A DNA stretch of 64,000 bases, from assembly GCF_029626175.1 (NCBI RefSeq), contig NZ_JARUBM010000002.1:5473001-5537000 (forward strand), written 5' to 3'. The position numbers and the translations under genes are program-made. The DNA comes from Micromonospora sp. WMMD1082 (GTDB lineage Bacteria > Actinomycetota > Actinomycetes > Mycobacteriales > Micromonosporaceae). Shown here piece after piece: positions 51,215 to 61,222 of the stretch (its first letter is position 1; each line of letters begins with the position of its first letter). A model generated the notes under the pieces. The model was not told the origin of the DNA, did no database searches, and was given only the letters and a program-made list of their open reading frames with translations.

Positions 51215-52069
51215 CTACTTCAGCTCAATGATCTTCGGATTGAGGCCCCGATCCGTGCTGTACCGCGCGCCGTACTTCGGCACCGCCAGCCAGCCGATCG
51301 TGCGCAGCGCCTCACCCGATCCCAGGTCTACGACCATCGTCTCCTGGCGGCCGTCCTGGGTCACCTCCAGCACCAGTTCCCACTCGTACAGCACCGGTCG
51401 ATTGGTCGCGCCGATGACCTCGAAGACCAGCGGCTCCCCCTCCGCTGCGAACCGGTTCTCCACGTCGGTGAAGTGCCGGCGGGTCGGATTCCCCCGCTCG
51501 TCCACGGTGACGGCGTTCTTGTCCGCCGAGTCCAGGTCGAGGTAGACCACGTCGACCGGCCCGCCGCCCTCTGGCGGAATGTTGAACAGCGTGCCGTCGG
51601 GCGCGGGCCGCTCTCCCCGCACCACGGCCCGCATGGAGTCGATGTGCACGGGCTGCTTCCGGTTACCGGTGAGGGTGACCCGGTAGCGCGACACGGAGAC
51701 GCACTCCGGGCTGCAATTCTCGCCGACCCGCATGCCGCCGAGTGAGGTCATGGCCTCGCTGGTCACCGCGTGCTGCTGCTCAAGACTGGGAGTGGGCTGC
51801 CCGGGCTGCTGGTGGTAGAACGAGAACGCCTCGACCGGCAGCTTCTCCGGGAACACCCACCGCGCGCCGTCGTCGGCCTCGTGGTATGCCTCCCGGACGC
51901 TGACGTGGAACGGTGCCTCGCCCAGCACCAGCGGGTCGGTCGCGCCCTCCTCACGTTGCTTGAGCAACGGCGTGAACGCGTACGTTAAGGACACGCCGAT
52001 GAGCGCCAGGAGCACGCCGAGCGCGAGGGCGTTGAAGGTCTGCCGTCGAGTGGAAAACTCATTGCTCAC
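51215..52069 (-). CDS. Membrane-anchored extracellular protein, unknown
   Basis: A 284-residue protein: a cytosolic MSNEFSTRRQT, one transmembrane helix (FNALALGVLLALIGVSLTYA), then a beta-rich extracellular domain with one Cys pair (GENCSPECVSVSRYRVTLTG). It has a conserved-looking DVVYLDLDSADKNAVTV and ends LNPKIIELK. ATG 52069. No family recognised. It is convergent to the preceding gene with eight bases between them. Confidence 0.6.
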   Translation of the reverse strand: MSNEFSTRRQTFNALALGVLLALIGVSLTYAFTPLLKQREEGATDPLVLGEAPFHVSVREAYHEADDGARWVFPEKLPVEAFSFYHQQPGQPTPSLEQQHAVTSEAMTSLGGMRVGENCSPECVSVSRYRVTLTGNRKQPVHIDSMRAVVRGERPAPDGTLFNIPPEGGGPVDVVYLDLDSADKNAVTVDERGNPTRRHFTDVENRFAAEGEPLVFEVIGATNRPVLYEWELVLEVTQDGRQETMVVDLGSGEALRTIGWLAVPKYGARYSTDRGLNPKIIELK

Positions 52070-52214
52070 GCCGCCGTGACCCCCTGTCGGAGAGCTTCTC
52101 GCTACATCAATACCACCGGTTGGCGACCCGCCACGCTAGTGGCGAGGCTGGCGGACGTCCCGGCCGCCACGACGTACTCAAGGAGCCTGTCCGGTTCGCC
52201 TGTCTGTGCTGCGT

Positions 52215-55005
52215 TCATCGTGGTGCGATGCGGGCGGCGAGGTCGAGGGCGGCTCGGATCGGGTCGTCGGCCCAGCGGCTGGCGAACACGTCGTACAGGT
52301 GCCAGCCGGCGCGGGTGAGGGTGCGCTGCCGTTCCAGGTGGGCGGCGACCCCGTCCGGGTGCACCGCGCAGAGCAGCCCGACCGCGTCCGCGTCGTCGCC
52401 GACGCACAGGTCGACCCGCCACCGGCCGACGGGGTAGCCGGGCCGGACCGCCAGCCCGATCCGGGCCAACTCGACGGCGAGCGCGCGCGACCACGGGTCC
52501 GGCCCGGCGGCGTCCGGCTCGGGCCCGGGCGGCGGCTGGTCGGCGTACCGGAGGTAGTCGCCGACGATGCCCTCGGGGGCGCGCAGCGAGGTGACCACCG
52601 TGAGATGCCTCCGGGCCCGGGTGACCAGGACGTTGAACAGATTCGGCTCGGCCAGGAAGCGGTGCCGGGCCGGCGGGTCGCCGTCGACCAGCCCGAGTGA
52701 GGCGATCACCACGTCGGCCTCGCTGCCCTGGAACGCGTGCACCGTTCCCGTGCGCAGGGCCAGCCGTTCGATCTCGTCAACGTCGTACGCCGACAGTAGC
52801 GCCGCCTCCACCGCGTCCGCCTGCGCCCGGAACGGGCTGATCACCGCGACGCCGCCCGGGGGTGGTTGGGCCGCCAACGCGCGGACCAGGTCGAGTACCG
52901 CGTCCACCTCGGCCTGGTTGACGCCGTCGACCACGACGGCGTCGGCGACCGGCACCACGTCGATGGCGTCGGTCCGCTCGTTGCGCGGATGCCGGGTGAC
53001 CAGCATCAGCCGGCCGTCGTAGAACCGCCGCGCGGAGAACCCGATCAGATGCGGGGTGGACCGGTAGTGCTCACCGAGCCAGGTGACCGGCGCGGCTCCG
53101 GCGGCCACGTCGAAGGCGCTGGACCGCCGGACGTCGAGCCGGTCGGCGTAGCGCTCCAGGCCGTGCCGGCGCAGCGCGGCGGCCACGTCCACGTCGGCGA
53201 CGAAGGACACGAACCGCAGCTGTCGTGGATCACCGGCGACCAGCGCGTGTCGTGCCCGGGCGAGCACCGGGGCGGCCCGCAGCTGGTCGATGTGCGCCGC
53301 CTCGTCGAGTATCACCAGGTCGAACATGCCGGCCACCGGCGGCAACAGGTCCTCGACGTCGGCCACCGTGCCGACCCACAGGGGCAGGGCCCGCACCAGG
53401 GCGTCGGCGTTCAGCCCGGCGAGCAGTTCCCGGCGGCGGTTGCGCCCGGCCCGCAGGGCGGTGCCCAGACCGTTGGCGGCCCGCCGGGCCGGCGCCGTCC
53501 ACCGGCGCGCGCTGGTGGCCTGGTGCCGCAGGGCGGTGCCGACCGCGTCGGCGAGTGCGGTGTCCGCCTCGGCCAGCCCGCGCCAGGCGGCCGTCAGGTC
53601 CGTACCGCCGCTGGTTGGACAGTCGCGCGGCGGCGCGCACGGTGTCCGCGGCGTCCACCGCGGCCCGCAGCCGTTCCATCGGTACGCCGGGGGCGGCGCC
53701 GGTCAGCCGTCGGAGCCGCCGGGCGGCGTGCGCGCGCCGCAGGCTCCGCCACCAGCCGTCCCCGTCGCGACTCGCGCCGTCCAGGGCGGCGCGGATCGCG
53801 GCCAGGTCGGCGCCCGGCTCGAACACCGCCGGAGCATCGTGGCTCAGGGCGGGCAGCAGCGGCTGCCAGCCGGGTAGGGCGGCGGCGAGTCGTTCCAGTT
53901 CCAGGGTCGCCACGATCCCGGCCCGAACGGCGCTGACGCGGTCCCGGGCGGCCGCCACGGCGGCGGCGTCCGCGCGCAGCCGTGCGTCGTCCACGCCGGC
54001 TGGCACCCCGCCGGTCAGGTCGGCGGCGATGGCTCCGCGCCGCTCGGCGTCGCCGAAGAGCACCGGGGGCGGCCCGGGGTGCCGGCGCAGCAACTCGCCC
54101 AGCACCTCAGCGGCGTGTACCGACTGGGTCGCCACCAGCACCGACCCGCCCCGGCCCACGGCGTCCAGCGCGGCGGCGACCAGGGCATGGCTCTTGCCGT
54201 TGCCCGGCGCGCCGGAGACCACCACCACGGGTTCGGTCCGGACCCGTCGGACCACCTCGCGTTGTGCGTCGTTCAGCGGCAGCGGCGACAGGACGTCGTC
54301 GGTCCCGCCGTTGACGGGGTCGCCCGTGGCGTCGGCCGTGGGGTCGGCCGTGGTGCCGCTCGTGCCGAGGTAGAGCCGGCTCAGCGCCGTGTCCGGCAGT
54401 CCGGGACGGCCCGCCCAGCCGCGCAGGGTGTCCCGGAACCGGCCGGCGGACACGTCGCGGCTGACGAAGATCGCGGCGGCGGCGACGGCGGTGAGGACGG
54501 TGTCGTCGACGCTGCGGGGCGGCCGCGGTACGACCGCGTCCACCGTCAGCCCGGCGGCCTCGGCCGCCGTGGTTATCCACCCGGCGGTGTCGGTCGCGGT
54601 CAGCCAGCCGGGTCCGGCGAGCCCCGGCGCGGCCTCCAGTCGGGCGGCGAGGTCCCGGTCCTCGATCAGCGGGGTCAGTTCGAGGTCTCCGGCGGGTTCG
54701 ACCCAGTAGCCGCGACGGTGCCGCTCCAGGCGCACCGGCTGGGCCAGCAGCGGCAGGCGGATCCGCCGCCGGGCGCCGTCCACGTCCGCCCCGCCGACCA
54801 GGAAGACCAGGCCACGGCGGAGGATGCGCTCGTCACGGTGCAGCGCGTCCAGTGCCGCCAGACGGTCCAGCCGGGCTCCGCGCGGGCCTCGGTCCGGCTC
54901 GGAGAGCCAGACCAGTGGTCGCCCGGTCCCGGAGACGTCGAAGATCCGCTCGGCGCCGGCCGGAGCCAGGTCGGCGAGCGCGGTGAGAATGGCCGCCGCG
55001 TGCAT
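52215..55005 (-). pseudogene. SF1 (DNA2/Upf1-like) helicase with C-terminal nuclease-like domain, frameshifted
   Basis: In the first frame (55005 to about 53615): an N-terminal domain, then Walker A VVVVSGAPGNGKSHALVAAA near residue 250, preceded by PLPLNDAQREVVRRVRTEP. In the second frame (about 53615 to 52215): Walker B FDLVILDEAAHID, motif III ALVAGDPRQLRFV, motif V TVHAFQGSEADVVIASL, motif VI FNVLVTRARRHLTVV. A restriction-endonuclease-like C-terminus WRVDLCVGDDADAVGLLCAV follows. Frame changes once near 53611-53620, where dropping one C in AACCAG would join the halves. This is either a true mutation or a sequencing error. Confidence 0.85.
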
Positions 55006-55262
55006 CGCCCGCAGATTCTGCCGTACGACGGCGAGGCCGAACGCGGGCCCACGTTCCGTGGCCGGCCCGGCCGGCCCCGGCCGGCGATCGGTACCTGCCC
55101 GGCACCCCCTTGCTCTGCTTCACTGGACGCATCGCTTCCGGGGCGCTGCCGGTGCGTGGGTTGAAGCAGAGCAAAGGGCGTACAGCGGGAGGTGGGTGGG
55201 CCGTCAGGGCTGACGGTCCCACCCACGGGTCCGGCGTCGGCGGGTACGCCGGCGCACAGCCG
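55006..55262. other. Intergenic region with long inverted repeat
   Basis: CCCCTTGCTCTGCTTCA (55106-55122) and TGAAGCAGAGCAAAGGG (55162-55178) pair at 16 of 17 positions around a 39-base interior that contains a further ACGCA/TGCGT pairing. It lies between the helicase start and the pectate lyase stop. It may be the lyase terminator or a dispersed repeat. Confidence 0.6.
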
Positions 55263-56834
55263 CTAGCTGGCGTACGTCTCGAACTCGGCGACCCTCGGCG
55301 TGCCGGTCGAGCTGGTGATGTCGAAGGTGACCTTGCGCAGCGAGGTTGCCGCGAAGGTGATGACGCCGGCGCCGGTGCCGGAGGCCAGGACGGCGCCGTT
55401 GTCGTGGTTGAGGACCCGCCAGTTCCGGATGTTGCCGGTGGCGCCGGAGGCCTCACGGATGTTGATCCTGGACACGGTGGTGGCGGAACCCCACTTGATC
55501 GAGATCTGGCCGGTCGCGCCGCTCGGTGACCAGGCGGTGTTCATGTTGCCGTCGCGCACGTCGCCGTAGCTGGTGCCGCTGGCCTTGCTGGAGCCGTCGG
55601 AGTCGGCACCGATGCTCAGGTTGGTGCCGCTGGGCTGGCTCGGCGTCGGCGTGGGGTTGCTGGTCGGCGGGGGAGTGGTGGGGTTCGGCGGCGGCGTGGT
55701 GCTGGTCGGTCCGGCGGTCGGGCTCTGCGGCGTGCAGTTGCCGTTCGAGGTGCGGATGCCCCGGTTGGCGCCGGCCGTCTGGCTGACGATGCTCGGCACG
55801 CAGCTGGCCGCGTCGAGGCTGTACGAGTACGGGATGCTGACGCTGGTGTTCGACTGCGGGTTGGGGCCGGCCGGGTTGGTGTCGCCGCTGCGGGACGACC
55901 AGGTCACGTTGTCGAAGATGTTGCCGTTGACCTGCCAGTAGCCGGCCTGGTTGGTGTAGAAGGTGCCCAGCACGTCCTTGGAGTTCTGGAAGTAGTTGTT
56001 GTCCACCCTGGCCTGTGCACCGGCCCGGGAGTTGATGCCGGACTCGTTGAGCCGTACGTAGTGGTTGTTGTAGATGTGCGCGACGCCGCCGCGCAGCAGG
56101 GGCGCGCGGGAGTCGATGTTCTCGTACAGGTTGTGGTGGAACGTGACGTAGCCGTTCGACAGGTCGCTCTCGCTGGACCCGATGAGCCCGCCACGGCCGG
56201 AGTTGCGCAGGATGCTGTAGGACAGCGTGACGTACTGGGTGTTGTTCTTCAGGTCGAAGAGACCGTCGAACCCCTGCGATTCACCACCGGAGGCCAGCAG
56301 CGTGACGTGGTCGACCCAGACGTTGCGGACGTTGGCCTCCATGCCGATGGCGTCGCCGCCGTTGGACGTGGGCGAGCCCGACTTCTTGACGTTCCGGACG
56401 GTCACGTTCTGAATGATGATGTTGCTGGCCTCGCGGATGTGGATGCCGATCTGGTCGAAGATCGCCCCGTTGCCGACGCCGAGGATCGTGACGTTGCTGA
56501 TCTGCTTGAGTTCGATCACGTCGGCGGCGGTGTTGCAGCTCGACCCCGACACCTTGGTGGTGTTGCCGTGGTTGATGGTTCCCTCGACCTGGATGATGAT
56601 CGGGGTGCTGCTGCTGGCCCGGCCGCAGAGGGCGGCGTGGATCTGGGTTCCGGTGGTGGCGCGTACGGTCTGCCCGCCCGTACCGCCGGTGGTGCCACCG
56701 TTGCGGGTCGCGAAGCCGGTGGCGCTGCCGACCGCTGCCGACGCCTGCGGTGTCGTCAGGGCCACGCATACCGCGGCTCCCATGGCGGTGGCGGCCAGCC
56801 CGGCCAGGAGTCGCAGTGCGACTGGTCGTCTCAT
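55263..56834 (-). CDS. Secreted PL1 pectate lyase with C-terminal F5/8-type carbohydrate-binding domain
   Basis: A 523-residue exported enzyme. The signal peptide ends near TPQASA-AV (about residue 33). The parallel beta-helix PL1 domain (about 35-340) has SNVTILGVGNGAIFDQIGIH, NVWVDHVTLLASGG with the calcium Asp, FDLKNNTQYVTLSYSIL, and the catalytic-arginine region SRAPLLRGGVAHIYNNHYVR. A Pro/Thr/Ser linker (about 365-395) joins a discoidin-like domain (VRDGNMNTAWSPSGATGQIS, VSRINIREASGATGNIRNWR). It should cleave de-esterified pectin by beta-elimination outside the cell. It follows the other lyase by 66 bases. Confidence 0.93.
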   Translation of the reverse strand: MRRPVALRLLAGLAATAMGAAVCVALTTPQASAAVGSATGFATRNGGTTGGTGGQTVRATTGTQIHAALCGRASSSTPIIIQVEGTINHGNTTKVSGSSCNTAADVIELKQISNVTILGVGNGAIFDQIGIHIREASNIIIQNVTVRNVKKSGSPTSNGGDAIGMEANVRNVWVDHVTLLASGGESQGFDGLFDLKNNTQYVTLSYSILRNSGRGGLIGSSESDLSNGYVTFHHNLYENIDSRAPLLRGGVAHIYNNHYVRLNESGINSRAGAQARVDNNYFQNSKDVLGTFYTNQAGYWQVNGNIFDNVTWSSRSGDTNPAGPNPQSNTSVSIPYSYSLDAASCVPSIVSQTAGANRGIRTSNGNCTPQSPTAGPTSTTPPPNPTTPPPTSNPTPTPSQPSGTNLSIGADSDGSSKASGTSYGDVRDGNMNTAWSPSGATGQISIKWGSATTVSRINIREASGATGNIRNWRVLNHDNGAVLASGTGAGVITFAATSLRKVTFDITSSTGTPRVAEFETYAS

Positions 56835-56900
56835 CCTCGTCTCACCTTCCTTGTTATCGGTGGTGGTGCTGCGATGCCGTGATGGGGTTTCCGGCCGGGG

Positions 56901-58301
56901 CTACAGCGGCAGGCGGTCGGCGCCGGCGAGCGGGCCGACCACGAGCGGCACCAGCGGCGCGGGTAGCACCGGCCCGTGGCGCAGCGTCGGCGTCCAACCG
57001 GCGTCGGGGCTCAGATCCGGGTCGTGTACGGCGTTGTAGGCGGCCACCAGGTCCACCGGGCGGGGCAGCCCGCCGGCCGGGTCGACCCAGTTGCCCCGGG
57101 TGGTGATGGCGGTGCCGTCCCAGTCGTAGAGCAGGTCGGCGGCGCTGATGCCGGTGCCGAGCACGAAGTGGTTGTTCTCCGCGTACACGGCGGACTGCAC
57201 GCCGACGCCGATGGCGTACTCGAAGCCGTCGCCGCCGAGCCGGTAGGCGTTGTTGTAGACGTCCACCCGGCCGAAGCGGACCCGGGGCAGCCGCTGGAGC
57301 CCGCCGTCGAAGAGGTTGTGGTGCAGGGTGACGTCGAGCCGGCCGACGTCGGGGCCGACGGTGTTGGACGAGCCGATCAGCATCAGCTTGTCCCGGCCGA
57401 CGAACCGGTTCCAGGAGGCGGTGACCAGGCTGGCGGTGTGGGTGATGTCCAGCGAGCCGTCGTGCACCTGGTAGGGGCGCCCGAAGTAGGTCGGCTGGGC
57501 GCTGTCGGGGTTGTCGCCGTCGGTGAACGTGTTGTGGTCGATCCAGACGTTCTCGCTGCGCCGCACCGAGACCTGGTCGTACTGCGAGTTCCAGTTGCCG
57601 GTCTCGCCGTCGGTGGGGGACCACGCCGGGAAGCAGTCCCGGGCGTCGTCGAAGGTGATGTTGCGGACGATGACGTTCGGGGCCCGGTCGATCATCAGGG
57701 TGAGGCCGGTCAGCCGCGCCCCGCGCAGCCCGACGAGGGTCGTGTTCGGGCCGACGTTGATCTGGGTCTGCCGGGTCTGGTTGGTCACCGACCGCACCCG
57801 GGCCTCCTCCACCGGCCCGCTCGGTGCCACCCGGCCCCACACCGCCGGGTCGTACGCGGCCAGGTAGGTCTCCAGGGAGTACCCGGGGTCGGCGAGGTCG
57901 GTGCAGTCGAGCAGCCGGCCGTCCGCGTCCTCGAACCCGTCGATGGTGCCGGTGACGTACACGATCTTCGGGGTGGAGTTCGTCGCGTTGGTGGCGTTGT
58001 CGCCACCGAGCGCGGTGACCAGTTCGGTGCGGCTGCTGACCACGTGGACCTGGTCGGTCGCGGCGGTGGAGCCGCCGGTGGTGCCGGGTCCGGCCGCGGC
58101 CCAGCCGTCGCGGGCGGGCAGCGCCTGCCGGCCGAGCTGGCGGGCCAGGGGTGACAGCGCCGCCGCGCCGCCGGGCGCGGGGCGGGGCCCGGACAGGGCG
58201 ACCGCGCCGCCGTCGCCGGCCGGTGGGTGTGCCACCGCCGGGGTGGGTGCGACGGTCAGGGTGAGAGTGATCAATGCCGCGCCGGCGGCGAGTCTGCGCA
58301 T
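56901..58301 (-). CDS. Secreted PL1 pectate lyase, single domain
   Basis: A 466-residue exported enzyme; signal peptide MRRLAAGAALITLTLTVAPT with cleavage near AVA-HP. The PL1 beta-helix carries NTTLVGLRGARLTGLTLMID, ENVWIDHNTFTDGDNPDSAQ, HDGSLDITHTASLVTASWNR with calcium-site Asp, and LIGSSNT. The catalytic-arginine strand is LQRLPRVRFGRVDVYNNAYR. Only about 60 N-terminal residues are non-catalytic and no binding module is attached, unlike its downstream neighbour. It probably shares the promoter region at 58,302-58,517 with that neighbour. Confidence 0.92.
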   Translation of the reverse strand: MRRLAAGAALITLTLTVAPTPAVAHPPAGDGGAVALSGPRPAPGGAAALSPLARQLGRQALPARDGWAAAGPGTTGGSTAATDQVHVVSSRTELVTALGGDNATNATNSTPKIVYVTGTIDGFEDADGRLLDCTDLADPGYSLETYLAAYDPAVWGRVAPSGPVEEARVRSVTNQTRQTQINVGPNTTLVGLRGARLTGLTLMIDRAPNVIVRNITFDDARDCFPAWSPTDGETGNWNSQYDQVSVRRSENVWIDHNTFTDGDNPDSAQPTYFGRPYQVHDGSLDITHTASLVTASWNRFVGRDKLMLIGSSNTVGPDVGRLDVTLHHNLFDGGLQRLPRVRFGRVDVYNNAYRLGGDGFEYAIGVGVQSAVYAENNHFVLGTGISAADLLYDWDGTAITTRGNWVDPAGGLPRPVDLVAAYNAVHDPDLSPDAGWTPTLRHGPVLPAPLVPLVVGPLAGADRLPL

Positions 58302-58517
58302 CGGCTCGTCCCGCTCCTTCGTCGTTGTTTCGTATTAGTGACGAAGGTTACGGTTATGTTTTTATGGCGGTCAATATGTATCATGTGCAGCTTTGTTGCA
58401 GTAATTACTTTCGGCCGGGATCGCCCCGACGTGTACCGGTCGGGAAGCTGCTGGTCATCGCGTTGACCTCGACCCTGGCGGGATCGGGTATTTGTAGGTC
58501 CGTTGCGGTGCTGCCTC
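58302..58517 (-). promoter_or_regulatory. AT-rich promoter region of the pectate lyase genes
   Basis: This 216-base stretch is distinctly AT-rich. On the minus strand TTGACC (58366-58371) followed by CATAAAAACATAACCGTAACC could form a promoter. AGTAATTACT (58400-58409) is a perfect palindrome and a candidate operator for a pectin-responsive repressor. No gene is present. Confidence 0.5.
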
Positions 58518-59741
58518 CTATTCCGGCCCGGCCAGAACGGCCCGCCATGGTGGCACCGCCCAGGACACGCCGAGTTCCGACGGCAGTGCGCCCTGCTCGG
58601 CGACCCGGCGCAGCACCTCGTTGATGCCCCGCACCCGCAGCACCCGCTGCGGGCCGTCGCCGACGGCGTCGACCAGCCCGCCGCCGAGCAGCGTCGGTGC
58701 GGGCGCCGCCTGCAGGGCGGTCAGCACGGCGGTGAAGGGTGCGGTGCGGGCCAGCGGTGCGATCAGTGGCACCCCGGGAGCGGCCCGGTGGGCGAGCAGG
58801 TTCTCCAGCAGCCCGCGCCGGCCGGGCACCTCGCGGGCAGCCGTCTCGCCGGGCAGCAGCAACCGGTCGGACGGGTATTCCAGGACCGCCCGCCCGGCGT
58901 CGCCGGTGACCCGCACCTCCCCGGCGAGGAAGTCCTCCCCGGCGAGGGTCACCGCCGCCACGATCGGTGGACCGTGCCGCGGTCGTACCCGCAGCATGGC
59001 GGTGTCGTCGACCTCGATCGGCCGCACCCGGTACCGCTCCACCTCGATGCTGACCGGCGCCACCGGCCCGCCGCCGACGGCCTCGGCGATCGCCAGGCAC
59101 TGCATCACCGCGTGGGCCAGGGGGTTGGCCAGCGCGCCGTCGAGCACCGGCCGGCCGTCGACGGTACGCCGGCCGGCCCAGGGCGCGCGGGCGTAGTAGG
59201 CGTCCGGGCGCTGCCACGCGGCCAGCGTGGCGATGCCGCTCACCGCGCCCACCCGGCCGGCCGACATCGCGTCGGTCAGCGCGGTCAGCGCCGCCGAGCC
59301 GAGCGCCTGGAAGCCGACCTGCGCCACCCGACCGGTGCGGGCCAGCGCCCCGGCCAGCTCCTCGTGCTCGGCGGTGCAGAGCACCGGCGGCTTCTCCAGC
59401 AGCACGTCGGCGCCGGCGATCACCGCGTCCCGGGCGATCGGCAGGTGGGTGTGCGGCGGGGTGCAGATGACCACCACGTCCGGTGTGACCTCGGCGAGCA
59501 TCGCCCGGTAATCGGTGAAGGTCGGGGTGCCGGCCGGCACCGGGGCCGCCGGCTCCTGCTCGATCGGCCGGGTGTCCACCAGCGCGGCCAGGCGCAGCTG
59601 CCCGGCGTCGTGCAGCCCGCCGATCACGCGCCGGTGCCACCGCCCGTGCCCGTTGGCGCCGACCAGCGCCACCCGCGGAACGTTAACAGGGGGCCCCTCC
59701 GCTACCTCAGGCGTCAGTAGCGGGCCCGTCCTCTCGCTCAT
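58518..59741 (-). CDS. Gfo/Idh/MocA-family oxidoreductase
   Basis: A 407-residue NAD(P)-dependent dehydrogenase. The Rossmann start VPRVALVGANGHGRWHRRVI follows a poorly conserved N-terminus. TPDVVVICTPPHTHLPIARD and the family motif ADVLLEKPPVLCTAEH carry the EKP lysine. QVGFQALGSAALTALT and the C-terminal half follow. ATG 59741 overlaps the upstream oxidoreductase stop (ATGA). Positioned last in the uronate operon, it probably oxidises a sugar or sugar-acid from pectin or related glycans; the substrate is unknown. Its N-terminal coding part includes a GGGGCCCCCTGTTAACG segment. Confidence 0.88.
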   Translation of the reverse strand: MSERTGPLLTPEVAEGPPVNVPRVALVGANGHGRWHRRVIGGLHDAGQLRLAALVDTRPIEQEPAAPVPAGTPTFTDYRAMLAEVTPDVVVICTPPHTHLPIARDAVIAGADVLLEKPPVLCTAEHEELAGALARTGRVAQVGFQALGSAALTALTDAMSAGRVGAVSGIATLAAWQRPDAYYARAPWAGRRTVDGRPVLDGALANPLAHAVMQCLAIAEAVGGGPVAPVSIEVERYRVRPIEVDDTAMLRVRPRHGPPIVAAVTLAGEDFLAGEVRVTGDAGRAVLEYPSDRLLLPGETAAREVPGRRGLLENLLAHRAAPGVPLIAPLARTAPFTAVLTALQAAPAPTLLGGGLVDAVGDGPQRVLRVRGINEVLRRVAEQGALPSELGVSWAVPPWRAVLAGPE

Positions 59742-61222
59742 GTCGCACCGGCCAGGGTGGCGGGGACGCCGTGCTGGTGCAGGTCGGTGAGCCAGGCGAC
59801 CACGTCGGCGCGGACCTGCGGGTCGGCGGCCACCTCGGGCGGGACGACCTCGTCGAGCGCGAGCATCGCGTCGACGGCGCCGGTGGGGGTCCGCGGCGCG
59901 GCGGCCAGTGCCGCCCGGATCCGTTCCGCGAGGGGGTCGTCGAGCGGCAGCGACCGGCCGTCGTCGGCGGTGCCCTGGGCGAACCGGATCCAGGCGGCGA
60001 CGACCAGTGCGGCCCACCGGGCGCTACGGCCGGCCGCGCGCAGGTCGGCGATGGTGTGCAGGATCCGCTGCGGCAGCTTCTGCGAGCCGTCCATCGCCAC
60101 CTGGAGGGTGCGGTGCCGGATTGCCGGGTTGGCGAAGCGTTCCAGCACCTGCTCGCCGTAGTCGACCACGTCGACCCCGTCGGGCGGGGCGAAGCTGGCC
60201 GCGACGTCCTCGGCGATCAGCCGGCGCAGCACGGTGGTCAGGTGCGGCAGCGCGAGGGTCTCCGCGATCGTCTCGCAGCCGGCCAGGGCGCCGAGGTACG
60301 CGATGGCCGAGTGCACCCCGTTGAGGCCGCGCAACTTCAGCCGCTCCCAGGGGCCGGCGTCGGCGCAGAGCACCGCCCCGGCGTCATCCCAGGCGGGCCG
60401 GCCACCGGGGAAGTCGTCCTCGATGACCCACTGGGTGTACGGCTCGGCCGCCACCGCCGCGAGATCCGCGACGCCGAGCGCCCGGCGGGCCGCCGCCAGG
60501 GTCTCCGGGGTGCTGGCCGGGACGATCCGGTCCACCATGGTGCCGGGGAAGCCGACCTGCGCCCCGACCCAGTCGAGGATCGGTTGCGGCGTGCCCGCGT
60601 ACGCCAGGGACTGGGTCACCAGGCCGCGCAGCCGGCGGCCGTTGGCGGGCAGGTTGTCGCAGCTGACCAGGGCGATCGGCCCGGCGTCGGCGGCGGCCCG
60701 GGCCAGCAGGCCACGGACCAGCAGCCCCGGCACGGTGGCCGGTGGCCGGTCGCTGGTCAGGTCGGCGACCAGCGCCGGATCCGGGCGCAGCGCGCCGCCC
60801 GCCGGGTCGAGTTGGTACGCCTTCTCGGTCACCGTCAGCGTGACCACCCGGATCGCCGGGTCGGCCAGCAGGGCCACCACCGCCAGCGGGTCGGCCGTGG
60901 CCAGTCGCACCCCGGCCAGCGCGCCGATCACCCGGGTGTGCGAGTCGGCGGCGGAGAGCGTGCTGACGCTGAAGAGGTTGTCCTGCGCGGCGAGGGTGTC
61001 GACCACGTCGGCGTTGCGCGGGGCCACGCCGACGATGCCCCAGTCGCCGCCGGCCAGGCCGATCGCCCGCTCGGTGTAGACCGCCTGGTGGGCGCGGTGG
61101 AACGCGCCGAGCCCGAGGTGGACCACGCCGGCGGGCACCGCGCCCGGGCGGACCAGTGGCCGGGCCTCGACCGGCAGCCGGCGCAGCGCGCCGAGGCCCA
61201 GCCGGGACGCGCCCACGGTCAC
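59738..61222 (-). CDS. Mannitol dehydrogenase family protein (UxaB/UxuB/MtlD-like)
   Basis: A 494-residue NAD-dependent long-chain polyol dehydrogenase. The N-terminal Rossmann segment is AGVVHLGLGAFHRAHQAVYT, and GIVGVAPRNADVVD follows. VTLTVTEKAYQLD is the family TVTEKGY-type motif, SCDNLPANGRRLRGL and CGTMVDRI-like PGTMVDRIVPAS follow, and the catalytic lysine lies in KLRGLNGVHSAIAYLG. GTG 61222 overlaps the dehydratase stop (GTGA). In this context fructuronate/tagaturonate reduction is likely; mannitol oxidation is the alternative. Confidence 0.88.
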   Translation of the reverse strand: MTVGASRLGLGALRRLPVEARPLVRPGAVPAGVVHLGLGAFHRAHQAVYTERAIGLAGGDWGIVGVAPRNADVVDTLAAQDNLFSVSTLSAADSHTRVIGALAGVRLATADPLAVVALLADPAIRVVTLTVTEKAYQLDPAGGALRPDPALVADLTSDRPPATVPGLLVRGLLARAAADAGPIALVSCDNLPANGRRLRGLVTQSLAYAGTPQPILDWVGAQVGFPGTMVDRIVPASTPETLAAARRALGVADLAAVAAEPYTQWVIEDDFPGGRPAWDDAGAVLCADAGPWERLKLRGLNGVHSAIAYLGALAGCETIAETLALPHLTTVLRRLIAEDVAASFAPPDGVDVVDYGEQVLERFANPAIRHRTLQVAMDGSQKLPQRILHTIADLRAAGRSARWAALVVAAWIRFAQGTADDGRSLPLDDPLAERIRAALAAAPRTPTGAVDAMLALDEVVPPEVAADPQVRADVVAWLTDLHQHGVPATLAGAT

